DNA of 12,383 nucleotides from Gammaproteobacteria bacterium (GTDB lineage: Bacteria > Pseudomonadota > Gammaproteobacteria > S012-40): contig JAOUGF010000019.1 in assembly GCA_029857925.1 (NCBI GenBank), positions 1 through 12,383 on the forward strand, written 5' to 3'. Below the pieces are notes generated by a model. That model did no database searches. It was not told the origin of the DNA and saw only the letters and a program-made list of their open reading frames with translations. A program made the position numbers and the translations under genes. Shown here piece by piece: positions 1-6,030 of the stretch (its first letter is position 1; the number at the start of each line of letters is the position of its first letter).

Positions 1-33
1 TACGTTCCGCTTCGCTGATGACGGGGTTTGTTC

Positions 34-510
34 TCACTTCGCGTCATCACTCAATGACTTATCCAGCGACTTATACAGTAGTTCCCGCGGCGTACGGCCA
101 TAAATTCGTTTGTTTAAAATCTCGCCCGCAACACCGCCTATCGCTGCAGATTCTATCGCTAAAATCACAAAAAAGCCCCACCATCCCATAGGCATCAAGC
201 TAGCGCCGCTGGGCACTCCCAGTATATATACTGTTTCATAGTAAGCATAAAATCTAACGATCAAGGGCGGAAAATAACACAACCACTTTCCCCCTAGACC
301 GAATATCCAGGCGGTTACAAACCCTACCAGCAACGGCAATATGAAAATCTCTAAAAACCAAATACCATTAAAGGTTTGCAATCCAAAATACAACTCTACA
401 CGCTGTCCAAGCAGGTGATCTCCCGCATAATTCAACAGGCAGCCTAAGAAAATCGCGACCACCCCGGTTGTTACGCGTCGTACATTAAATACCGGCTTTA
501 GCGTCATCAT
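34..510 (-). CDS. Four-helix membrane protein of unknown function, last gene of accessory operon
   Basis: I do not recognise this 158-aa protein. It has about four hydrophobic segments (roughly residues 14-33, 48-71, 78-97 and 105-130) and a basic, then acidic, hydrophilic C-terminal tail of about 28 residues, consistent with an integral inner-membrane protein. Its ATG overlaps the TGA of the upstream cytochrome c gene in an ATGATGA arrangement, so it is almost certainly translationally coupled and part of the same operon; a second in-frame ATG lies directly after the first. There is no CxxCH, CxxC or obvious metal site. Its position after two oxidase-related genes and a cytochrome c suggests a structural or assembly role for the oxidase, but that is inference from context only. 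Confidence 0.75.
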   Translation of the reverse strand: MMTLKPVFNVRRVTTGVVAIFLGCLLNYAGDHLLGQRVELYFGLQTFNGIWFLEIFILPLLVGFVTAWIFGLGGKWLCYFPPLIVRFYAYYETVYILGVPSGASLMPMGWWGFFVILAIESAAIGGVAGEILNKRIYGRTPRELLYKSLDKSLSDDAK

Positions 511-995
511 GGCACATAGTCCTTACCCGTCAGCTTTTCAAATTCGACCTTTTTCACTTCGGCCAAATACCAATCTTCCACCTTCAAACTCGCCAAATAT
601 TGCGCGAGCGAACGCCGCTCAGCATCCGGTAAATATGCCAACGAAGGGTGACGATATTCCGGCTTCAGGCGAGTGGGGACGATATCTTGAGGGCGGGGCG
701 CGGACAAATAGGTATAGAGCCAGGCTTCATCTTTAAGCGAGCCCATACCGTCTAACGGTGGCGCGGGCACTGCCTGCAAGGGGTCACGGGTAGACCACAG
801 CGTATGACATTGCCGACAATTCTCACGACGCATGAGTTCAGCCGCGCGCGCTTGAAGATCTGGACTCGCGGTAGAATAGAACGGGATTTTAAAATCCTTC
901 TTATCCGACTGCGTTGTTTGAAACGATTTCCATGCCATACCCGCAACGACAACCACACCAATGCCAATGACGATACCCCATTCTCCGCGTTTCAT
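507..995 (-). CDS. Membrane-anchored monoheme cytochrome c, no evident Met ligand
   Basis: A 162-aa protein with an N-terminal uncleaved signal-anchor helix (about residues 7-23) and a periplasmic c-type cytochrome domain. The heme motif CRQCH is at residues 60-64, and a typical class I C-terminal helix (around DAERRSLAQYLASLK) lies at 124-138. The loop where a MPxY-type axial Met is expected reads KPEYRHPSLAYL (111-122), with no Met; the only Met after the heme motif is residue 84, which looks too close. The sixth ligand may therefore be His116 or Lys111, or the site may be open. The gene follows the CcoS-like gene by 6 nt and overlaps the next gene by 4 nt. Likely role: electron entry to the cbb3-like oxidase encoded just upstream, substituting for CcoP hemes (inference). 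Confidence 0.88.
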   Translation of the reverse strand: MKRGEWGIVIGIGVVVVAGMAWKSFQTTQSDKKDFKIPFYSTASPDLQARAAELMRRENCRQCHTLWSTRDPLQAVPAPPLDGMGSLKDEAWLYTYLSAPRPQDIVPTRLKPEYRHPSLAYLPDAERRSLAQYLASLKVEDWYLAEVKKVEFEKLTGKDYVP

Positions 996-1001
996 ATCGG
1001 C

Positions 1002-1277
1002 CTACTTTTTGGCCTTTTTCGCGGCTTCCAACGCCAAATTTTCTTCACGACGCTTCATCTGCGATTTCATAACCTCTTGAGATTTTTTAAAGTCCTCCGG
1101 TGACATTTTGTCTTTGTCGTTTTCATCAAACACCAAATATTTGATGTCCTCATCAAATTGTTCATTTTTGGCTGCCCAACGTATCCAATAGATGACCGCA
1201 ATAATAATGAGCACCCCGGTGATCAACCATATATAAATTGTCCAACCATCCGGCAAATTTCCAATCATTTCCGTCAT
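1002..1277 (-). CDS. CcoS/FixS-like small membrane protein with charged C-terminal extension
   Basis: A 91-aa protein. One transmembrane helix (about residues 13-33) is followed directly by a cytoplasmic segment WAAKNEQFDEDIKYLVFDEN (34-53). This resembles the CcoS (FixS) signature, in which the helix is followed by a Gln-Phe-Asp-Asp motif and a short 'ILFDD' end. CcoS is needed for heme and copper incorporation into cbb3 oxidases. Usual CcoS proteins are about 45-70 aa; here an extra 35 residues, very rich in Lys, Glu and Met, look like a charged helix. The start is supported by AGGGGT upstream. It lies between a two-helix protein and a cytochrome c in a tight operon near ccoN. The CcoS assignment is by motif reading only and could be a convergent single-pass protein. 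Confidence 0.6.
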   Translation of the reverse strand: MTEMIGNLPDGWTIYIWLITGVLIIIAVIYWIRWAAKNEQFDEDIKYLVFDENDKDKMSPEDFKKSQEVMKSQMKRREENLALEAAKKAKK

Positions 1278-1288
1278 TTTTCATACCC

Positions 1289-1636
1289 CTAGAACAATAC
1301 ACCATCTAACATTTGCGTGGCCCCGAAAATAACCGCCACAACAATACCGAAAAAAATAAGCGCGAACAGCCATTTTTCGCCGGTTTTTATTTTTTTATTG
1401 TGTCCGCCGAACAGAAATGCAAAAACGATAATCGTAAACAAAACTATACTAAAAACTAAAAAATAGAATATCTTGACGCTAAATTCTTGGCTATAAAGCC
1501 CTTCGATGCCGGTTAACGCATCCGGTGTTGCACCTGTTTGACTCCCTGTTGCAGCAACGGCTACCACAGGCAGGCACAATAGCAGTACACCGAGTGTTTG
1601 TCTCAATACAGTAGTTAAAAACCACACGCTGGGCAT
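1289..1636 (-). CDS. Small membrane protein with signal peptide and two-helix hairpin
   Basis: A 115-aa protein with a probable cleavable signal peptide (hydrophobic 8-27, small residues AVAA near 26-29), then a short extracytoplasmic stretch and a helical hairpin (about 53-75 and 88-108) joined by a basic loop HNKKIKTGEK. The layout (exported N-terminus, two helices, basic cytoplasmic loop) recalls the N-terminal hairpin of cytochrome oxidase subunit II, but no CuA domain follows, so this comparison is weak. The ATG at 1636 has GGGGT only one base upstream. A GTG three codons later (1627) has that GGGGT about nine bases upstream and may be the true start. It is the first gene of the accessory operon that continues with the CcoS-like gene 11 nt downstream. 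Confidence 0.7.
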   Translation of the reverse strand: MPSVWFLTTVLRQTLGVLLLCLPVVAVAATGSQTGATPDALTGIEGLYSQEFSVKIFYFLVFSIVLFTIIVFAFLFGGHNKKIKTGEKWLFALIFFGIVVAVIFGATQMLDGVLF

Positions 1637-1732
1637 ACCCCGCTAACTATCAATATCACTACCTATAGACCATGCCAAATCGCTAATATTCGCTATAAAC
1701 GCCGATGTATTTTAACACAATTCATCTTCCCC
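1637..1732 (-). promoter_or_regulatory. Probable promoter region of the accessory operon
   Basis: This gap lies between the terminator of the oxidase operon and the accessory operon. Two candidate sigma70-like promoters can be read on the minus strand. One has -35 TTGTGT (1715-1720), a 17-bp spacer and -10 TATAGC (1692-1697). The other has -35 TTGGCA (1673-1678), a 17-bp spacer and -10 TATTGA (1650-1655) preceded by TGA, but it would leave a leader of only a few bases before the ATG. The first is more plausible. Neither is close to consensus. Confidence 0.3.
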
Positions 1733-1774
1733 AAAAAGCGCAATGCCGCTCAAGGAATTCTCCCTGAGCGGCAT
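1733..1774 (-). terminator. Rho-independent terminator of the cbb3-like oxidase operon
   Basis: A perfect 10-bp inverted repeat (ATGCCGCTCA at 1743-1752 and TGAGCGGCAT at 1765-1774) with a 12-nt loop. On the minus strand it is followed shortly by a run of five T (1733-1737). It lies 34 nt beyond the stop codon of the 44-aa gene and separates the oxidase operon from the accessory operon. Confidence 0.82.
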
Positions 1775-1807
1775 CGAGCTGTGTCCCTTTACAGACGCTT
1801 TACAACG

Positions 1808-1942
1808 TTACTTAGAGTAAACGTCGGTCGGCGCGTTCTTCTTGTCATAGTCATCGACAAAGAAGCTGTATATGAGCGGCAGTATATACACGAACAACAC
1901 GCAGCCCAACAGAACCAACGGACCATTATCGATATCGATCAT
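1808..1942 (-). CDS. 44-aa single-helix peptide at end of oxidase operon (CcoQ-position)
   Basis: A 44-codon ORF, read by hand. It starts at ATG 1942, with GGAGGTG placed about 5 nt upstream, 13 nt after the stop of the CcoP-like gene. It begins MIDIDNGPLVLLG, carries one transmembrane helix (about residues 8-27) and ends in an acidic then polar tail (FVDDYDKKNAPTDVYSK). Size, single helix and position just after the core subunit genes suggest a small accessory subunit like CcoQ or CcoM. However, the helix is preceded by an acidic segment, unlike textbook CcoQ, so homology is not established. The good ribosome binding site and tight spacing make a real gene likely. The intrinsic terminator follows immediately. 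Confidence 0.8.
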   Translation of the reverse strand: MIDIDNGPLVLLGCVLFVYILPLIYSFFVDDYDKKNAPTDVYSK

Positions 1943-1955
1943 GAAACACCTCCGA

Positions 1956-2579
1956 TCAATGTTTGTGCTTGGGCTGCCAAGTGTACGGTGGTAAACGCTT
2001 TACTACCACGATAACACTTACGCAAAACGCGATGATGTAAAACACGTCGATGGTATAGCCTTTATCCCACCACGGTTGTACACGCTCACGCGTACCGTCG
2101 GCACGCCAGTTACCTTCAAAGTTCGCCAATACCAGGCGATTGCCTAGCACGGTAAACTCTTCCATGCGGGCGCCTTGACGCTGCAATTCAACCACTTGAC
2201 CTTGGATCAAACGCAGATCATCCATGGACAACGGGTGACGATCCAACTGCGGCTGTTTGGCAGTCCCTTTGGCACGCACCGTGTCTACGATGTATTGCAT
2301 ACGCTTTGCATCGTCAGGCAGGGCCTGTACCTGCGGGCTATCCATCAGTGCGATGTAATCTTCATACAACGCAGCGGTTGGACGTTGGCCCCACAACGGG
2401 AACGTGACCAAGAACGAGGTGACGATCGTCAAGATCAACAAACCGACTACCGGTACGGGCAGACGATTATTGTCTTCGGTGATACCACCCAAGCTTTCGC
2501 CTTCCCAAACACCCCGAGCGGCGGCATTTTGCTGGTCGTCCGCTAAGGACACCAACGGATTATCAAATTTCCAAGCCAT
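1956..2579 (-). CDS. Heme-free CcoP-like subunit with two membrane helices
   Basis: A 207-aa protein. Residues 31-60 (GGITEDNNRLP followed by a hydrophobic helix at about 42-62) match the start of CcoP/FixP, where a 'GI-EE-NNPLP' motif precedes the N-terminal membrane helix. Normal CcoP then carries two c-type heme domains; here there is no CxxCH at all. Instead there is a soluble, mostly helical stretch (about 64-172, with a Gln-rich segment around 125-138) and a second helix (177-194) with a basic tail ending HKH. The gene begins 12 nt after ccoO, with AGGAGG upstream of the ATG. Likely a structural subunit of the oxidase complex at the CcoP position, with electron transfer handed to separate cytochromes. 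The CcoP relation rests on one short motif and gene order. Confidence 0.65.
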   Translation of the reverse strand: MAWKFDNPLVSLADDQQNAAARGVWEGESLGGITEDNNRLPVPVVGLLILTIVTSFLVTFPLWGQRPTAALYEDYIALMDSPQVQALPDDAKRMQYIVDTVRAKGTAKQPQLDRHPLSMDDLRLIQGQVVELQRQGARMEEFTVLGNRLVLANFEGNWRADGTRERVQPWWDKGYTIDVFYIIAFCVSVIVVVKRLPPYTWQPKHKH

Positions 2580-2591
2580 TATGCACTCCTC

Positions 2592-3542
2592 CTACTTCAG
2601 CGCCATGACAAAATCGATCAACTTACGGGCTTCGCTTTCTGCTGCCGGTTGCGGAACTTCCGGTGCGTAGACGCGCTTGCCAGCAATGTACTCATTGTAT
2701 TCAGCACGCCACTTGTCGTAGTCGATCTTATTGCCAGCGGCATCTTTCTCACCCCAAAGATAGTCATAACGGGGCATGATCGAATGCGTTTGCACTAAGC
2801 GCGGATTATAAAAGTGCATGGTCATCCACTCACGCGATGAGTTGCGCGAGGCGACGTGCAGCAAGTCCGGGGCTTTACGGTCAGAACCGAAAGCGGTCGG
2901 AGATTCGCCGTTGAAGTCGCCCAGCATCGGAGGTGCACCGAAATATTGCCAGTCTTGTGTTTCTTCTGGCAACAACGTGTGACACCACCAGCAACCTTCA
3001 CGCACAAACATGATTTTTCCGGAACCGATATAACGCGAATTGGCATCACCTGCGGCGGCCAAGGCCTCACTCGGTTGCCAACCACGGGTCGCGGTTGCAT
3101 TTTCAATGTAGGACAGCGTCTTGCCGTTAAAGCCGGCTGCGCTGACTACAAATACTGCACCCGACGATTCCTTCGCGTCCGCAATGCGGCCTTGGCCCAA
3201 GCTCAAGTCTTTTACGCCAGCACCCAAGATACGGGGGTGACGTAAACCGCTAGGGAAAGGCACGCCGACCGGATAGACGTAGGCCGTTACGGGTTCAATC
3301 GGCGAACCTGTCTTGGGGTCTTTATTCAAGTAAACCGTTACCGGCTTGCCTTGGCCCTTCAAGAACGGGTCTTCCACCGAGAAACCACCGATTCGACCAA
3401 AAGACAACTGGCGATTCAGTGCGGTTTCAGTTGCTTGTACAGACGCTATATCCTTACTTGGGAAATATAGCGTAATCATCATAGAGCTACCGAGAGCGAA
3501 TGCAAACATTCGCGACCCGATTTTATATTCTCTAAATGCCAC
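2592..3542 (-). CDS. ccoO: cbb3-type cytochrome c oxidase subunit II (CcoO-like), with large insertion
   Basis: A 316-aa membrane-anchored monoheme cytochrome c that should pass electrons to CcoN. An N-terminal helix lies at about residues 10-27. The heme motif is REGCWWCH with CxxCH at 184-188, as in the CcoO 'REGCYxCH'. GSDRKAPDL (219-227) matches the CcoO 'GSxRxGPDL' loop, and the axial Met is likely Met256 in SIMPRYDYLW. Pseudomonas-type CcoO is about 200 aa with the heme motif soon after the helix; here roughly 115 extra residues (about 45-165), apparently rich in beta strands, lie between them. The start is GTG with GGGAGGAG five bases upstream; the next Met is residue 12. It follows ccoN by 23 nt. 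It could be a distinct subfamily of CcoO. Confidence 0.9.
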   Translation of the reverse strand: MAFREYKIGSRMFAFALGSSMMITLYFPSKDIASVQATETALNRQLSFGRIGGFSVEDPFLKGQGKPVTVYLNKDPKTGSPIEPVTAYVYPVGVPFPSGLRHPRILGAGVKDLSLGQGRIADAKESSGAVFVVSAAGFNGKTLSYIENATATRGWQPSEALAAAGDANSRYIGSGKIMFVREGCWWCHTLLPEETQDWQYFGAPPMLGDFNGESPTAFGSDRKAPDLLHVASRNSSREWMTMHFYNPRLVQTHSIMPRYDYLWGEKDAAGNKIDYDKWRAEYNEYIAGKRVYAPEVPQPAAESEARKLIDFVMALK

Positions 3543-3565
3543 GGAAACTCCTCCCTCTCAGTCGA

Positions 3566-4972
3566 TTAACGTTCGTAGGCCAACTCATGGGGCAGACGGC
3601 CAGCCGGAATAGGCGTACCAGCGCGTGCTGTCATCCACATGTTGTACATCCAGACGACATTGCCGATGAACACCATCGTACCACCAACCCAACGGGCGAT
3701 CATGTACGGATGCTCGGCGATAACGACGTCGATATAGGGCACTTCATAGATCTTGCCCGCGCCTTGGATCAAACCAGCGATGGTCATAGAGATCCAGTAG
3801 GTGGAGAAGCCGATCAGCAACATCCAGAAATGGAAGTTAGCCAACGACAACGAATACACTTTACGACGCAACAACACTTGTAAGCCGTAGTACACCGCAG
3901 CCGCTTCCAAGAACGTCGAGAAACCCAATAACGCCAAGTGCGCATGCGCAACAATCCAGCCCGTGCCGTGCACGTACCAGTTGATCGCGCGGGTTTGTTG
4001 GAAGCCGCCTTGCATATTTAGCGGAATAGCCAACAATACGCCCGTGATGGTGTATTTGATTTCAACGTTTTCTACGAACATGCGCCACTTACCATGCATC
4101 GTCAACAACAAGTTGGACACGAACGCAATGGCAGGCACCAGAATCAACACACCTTCCACAGAGGCGAATGACTTTAACCATTCGGGAAGCGGTGCAGACA
4201 TCAAGTGGTGGGCGGCAGGCGTTGAATAGAACACCACCACCGACCAAAAGTGCAAGTGGCCAATGCGGTGAGAGTACAACGGATTGCCGGTCACCTTCGG
4301 CACGACATAGTAGGAAATGGCAGCTGCCACCGGCGTAATCCACAAGCCTAACACGTTATGCGCAAACCACCAGGTCAGGTAGGCTTCGGTCAAACCGGTC
4401 AGATTGAAGAACTCAGGCATGTTACCGACCAAGAACACGACGATGACCATGAAGGTCGCGGCGCCGAAGAACCAGTTGGTGGTGTAGATGCCTTGTGTAC
4501 GACGATTTTTGATGGTCATCCACACGTTGATACCCAACGGGAACAAAACACCAAAAATAACGACTAAGTCAATGAACCAGGGCATATCGGAATATTCGCG
4601 GCCGGAAGAAACGCCGTTCCACAACAGGAACAGGCCCAAGCCCAAACCGATATTCCACAGGAAGCAATTCCACACGCCCAGTTTCTCAGACCACAACTTG
4701 GTGTTACCAAGGGCCGGGGTGATGTACATCATCGTCATTGCAAAGGCCATGGAAATCCAGCCCAAGATCACCGCCAACACGTGCACTTGGCGCATATGAC
4801 CGAAAGACAGCAATTCGATGCCTGTTACAAAATCAGGAAACGCGAGCTTGGCGGCATTAAACGAACCAAGGCCGGTACCTAAAACAAACCACACAATCGA
4901 GGAAAAGCCGAAAAAAATTGCGGCCGTTCCTGGTGGAATGTCTTCTTCTTTAGAAAATAAATACTTCAGCAT
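3566..4972 (-). CDS. ccoN: cbb3-type cytochrome c oxidase subunit I (CcoN)
   Basis: The catalytic subunit, which reduces oxygen to water and pumps protons in the inner membrane. It is 468 aa from ATG 4972, chosen because GGGAGG lies eight bases upstream; an in-frame TTG two codons earlier is too close to that site. About 12 helices are visible. Key residues: His64 (low-spin heme b, RQVHV); His205 (CuB, FAHNVLGLW); Tyr249, six residues before the CuB pair His255-His256 (FYSTPAAHH); and His343 and His345 (AHAHLALLG) for heme b3 and heme b. The spacings 44 (His-Tyr) and 87 (His-His) equal those of known cbb3 oxidases. The helix X context 'HGTGWIVAHAHLALLGF' differs from the usual 'DWTVGHVHSGALGW', so this looks like a divergent clade. 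It is third in its operon. Confidence 0.95.
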   Translation of the reverse strand: MLKYLFSKEEDIPPGTAAIFFGFSSIVWFVLGTGLGSFNAAKLAFPDFVTGIELLSFGHMRQVHVLAVILGWISMAFAMTMMYITPALGNTKLWSEKLGVWNCFLWNIGLGLGLFLLWNGVSSGREYSDMPWFIDLVVIFGVLFPLGINVWMTIKNRRTQGIYTTNWFFGAATFMVIVVFLVGNMPEFFNLTGLTEAYLTWWFAHNVLGLWITPVAAAISYYVVPKVTGNPLYSHRIGHLHFWSVVVFYSTPAAHHLMSAPLPEWLKSFASVEGVLILVPAIAFVSNLLLTMHGKWRMFVENVEIKYTITGVLLAIPLNMQGGFQQTRAINWYVHGTGWIVAHAHLALLGFSTFLEAAAVYYGLQVLLRRKVYSLSLANFHFWMLLIGFSTYWISMTIAGLIQGAGKIYEVPYIDVVIAEHPYMIARWVGGTMVFIGNVVWMYNMWMTARAGTPIPAGRLPHELAYER

Positions 4973-4990
4973 TGACAAGACCTCCCAGGT

Positions 4991-5092
4991 TTAATGATCC
5001 CCGCGGTTAGACCACGGCATTAAAAGGTACCAAGCGAACCACATGCTAGAGAACGCCAGCAAAATACCACAAATACTTGCTATCGTCGCCAT
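4991..5092 (-). CDS. 33-aa single-helix peptide just upstream of ccoN
   Basis: A 33-codon ORF starting at ATG 5092 with a strong AGGGGGAG site four bases upstream. An in-frame upstream extension exists, but this ribosome binding site decides the start. The peptide begins MATIASICGILL, has a single hydrophobic helix (about residues 3-25) rich in Trp, Phe and Leu, and ends in a polar NRGDH tail. It sits between the 87-aa gene and ccoN, with only 18 nt to the ccoN start. Small one-helix subunits such as CcoQ, CcoH and CcoM are known in cbb3 complexes; I cannot assign it to any of them. A small stabilising subunit of the oxidase is the likely role. Confidence 0.78.
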   Translation of the reverse strand: MATIASICGILLAFSSMWFAWYLLMPWSNRGDH

Positions 5093-5151
5093 TACTCCCC
5101 CTTTACAGGTTAAGGTTGAAATTAAAAAACGCTCAACACTGAAAGACCGGA

Positions 5152-5415
5152 TTAACGGCCCTTCTTGGCCTCTAACTGATCGTGACGCTTGAGGGCGATC
5201 ATCATAATGCCCGTAAACGCCAATCCAAATACGATCATGCACCAGTCAATAAAGCCTGTAAATTGCGCAGGATTATATGCGGTAGCACCGAACCCACCCC
5301 ACAATTCAAATTGCCCACGCCCTAAAAAGCACATAAGCGTCGCACCAAACACGCTGCCGTTACCCATGCCAGTGGTCATCCCACCAACAAAGCTCACGAG
5401 GAATGTCTTCTTCAT
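5152..5415 (-). CDS. 87-aa two-helix membrane protein, first clear gene of the oxidase operon
   Basis: An 87-aa protein of unrecognised family. Its start at ATG 5415 is supported by GGGAGGGG just upstream. The N-terminal half is a Gly- and Met-rich hydrophobic segment (about residues 5-32, with GGMTTGMGNGSVFG). A Gly/aromatic loop (about 33-52) follows, then a second helix (about 55-75) and a short charged tail (KRHDQLEAKKGR). No heme or thiol motif is present, although there are Cys residues near 29 and 59. It is the first clear gene of the operon that continues with the 33-aa peptide, ccoN, ccoO and the CcoP-like gene, so it is probably a structural or assembly component. Function inferred from context only. 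Confidence 0.8.
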   Translation of the reverse strand: MKKTFLVSFVGGMTTGMGNGSVFGATLMCFLGRGQFELWGGFGATAYNPAQFTGFIDWCMIVFGLAFTGIMMIALKRHDQLEAKKGR

Positions 5416-5467
5416 GGCCCCTCCCTAACACAATAAAACTCAAACCCAAGACAGCCACCAATGGCAT
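5360..5467 (-). CDS. Possible 35-aa hydrophobic leader peptide overlapping the 87-aa gene
   Basis: On the minus strand a GGGGGG tract lies five bases before ATG 5467 (a second ATG is directly upstream at 5470). The ORF begins MPLVAVLGLSFIVLGRG, a hydrophobic stretch, then continues out of frame through the first 56 nt of the 87-aa gene and ends at a TAA at 5360-5362. The tail (EEDIPRELCWWDDHWHG) looks like a shadow of the real gene. It could be a translated leader that couples to the 87-aa gene, a tiny membrane peptide, or chance. Low confidence, kept because of the strong ribosome binding site. Confidence 0.25.
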   Translation of the reverse strand: MPLVAVLGLSFIVLGRGHEEDIPRELCWWDDHWHG

Positions 5468-5757
5468 CATCACCCCCCTCACGGCGGAACGAGACATTAG
5501 TGAACCAGAAAGAGCAAACCCTTTACACTCGACAGAAAAAACCGATCAAAATACTAATCTATTTTGTTCGATCAAGCGCTTAGGGCATTCTTGAAGGTGC
5601 GATGCTGGCACAAGAGCTTGGATGGGTCAAGTATTTTTTGGGCGAATTCACGAAACTTAAATCCAAACTAAATTCGCACGTAAAATTTATCCTTGCAGCG
5701 ATCTTCCATGGCGTTACAATAGTCGTACTTATGCGCCTCGATTGGTGACGGAATAGT
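5416..5757. promoter_or_regulatory. Divergent promoter region between the oxidase operon and the 65-aa gene
   Basis: A 342-nt intergenic region. Toward the oxidase operon (minus) a possible promoter has -35 TTGATC (5570-5575), a 16-bp spacer and -10 TATTTT (5548-5553). The heptamer TTGATCG (minus strand) occurs twice, 26 bp apart (5543-5549 and 5569-5575), and resembles isolated FNR/ANR half-sites, but no full TTGATnnnnATCAA palindrome is present. A 7-bp inverted repeat, GCGAATT (5642-5648) and AATTCGC (5671-5677), lies 22 bp apart and could be an operator. The plus-strand promoter of the 65-aa gene is listed separately. A short overlapping ORF (5360-5467) begins inside this region. Confidence 0.35.
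5693..5720 (+). promoter_or_regulatory. Sigma70-like promoter for the 65-aa gene
   Basis: -35 TTGCAG (5693-5698) and -10 TACAAT (5715-5720) are separated by 16 bp. The predicted start of transcription is near 5727, about 30 nt before the ATG at 5758. Confidence 0.5.
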
Positions 5758-5955
5758 ATGCGGGAAATAATCGTCTACACCCTAGCAGGACTAGGTGTAT
5801 TAACCGTGCTTGGATTTTCTGTACACATGTTTGTGGGTGGCATGGTCAGCGCGGAAACTGAACGTGGCTTAATTATTGGTGCTTGCAGCATAGGCGCACT
5901 GGTGATAGGCGCGATGGCGATGGATGTGATCAAACGCCGTCGCCACGAACAATAG
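5758..5955 (+). CDS. 65-aa two-helix membrane protein of unknown function
   Basis: The only plus-strand gene inside the respiratory island. It has two hydrophobic helices (about residues 4-26 and 37-55) joined by a short acidic loop (SAETERG) and a strongly basic end (IKRRRHEQ), which predicts both termini in the cytoplasm. A GACGGAA ribosome binding site lies a few bases upstream of the ATG, and a reasonable promoter precedes it. It is divergent from the oxidase operon and convergent with the thioredoxin-containing operon. There is one His (in SVHMFVGG) inside the first helix but no recognised cofactor site. It may be an oxidase-linked small protein by location; I do not recognise the family. 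Confidence 0.7.
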   Translation: MREIIVYTLAGLGVLTVLGFSVHMFVGGMVSAETERGLIIGACSIGALVIGAMAMDVIKRRRHEQ

Positions 5956-6030
5956 CGTTATATTATAATTTAATAATACACCCGCGCATCCTGTGCAGGT
6001 AAGCGTCTCACGAAAAATTTATTTTGGAAG

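Noticed and set aside
17..48. Inverted repeat GATGACG...CGTCATC as terminator of the accessory operon
   Set aside because: Only 7 bp with an 18-nt loop, it includes the end of the coding region and is not followed by a T run.
1781..2014. Plus-strand 77-aa ORF opposite the 44-aa gene and the CcoP-like 3' end
   Set aside because: No ribosome binding site or recognisable motif; the minus-strand genes explain the region.
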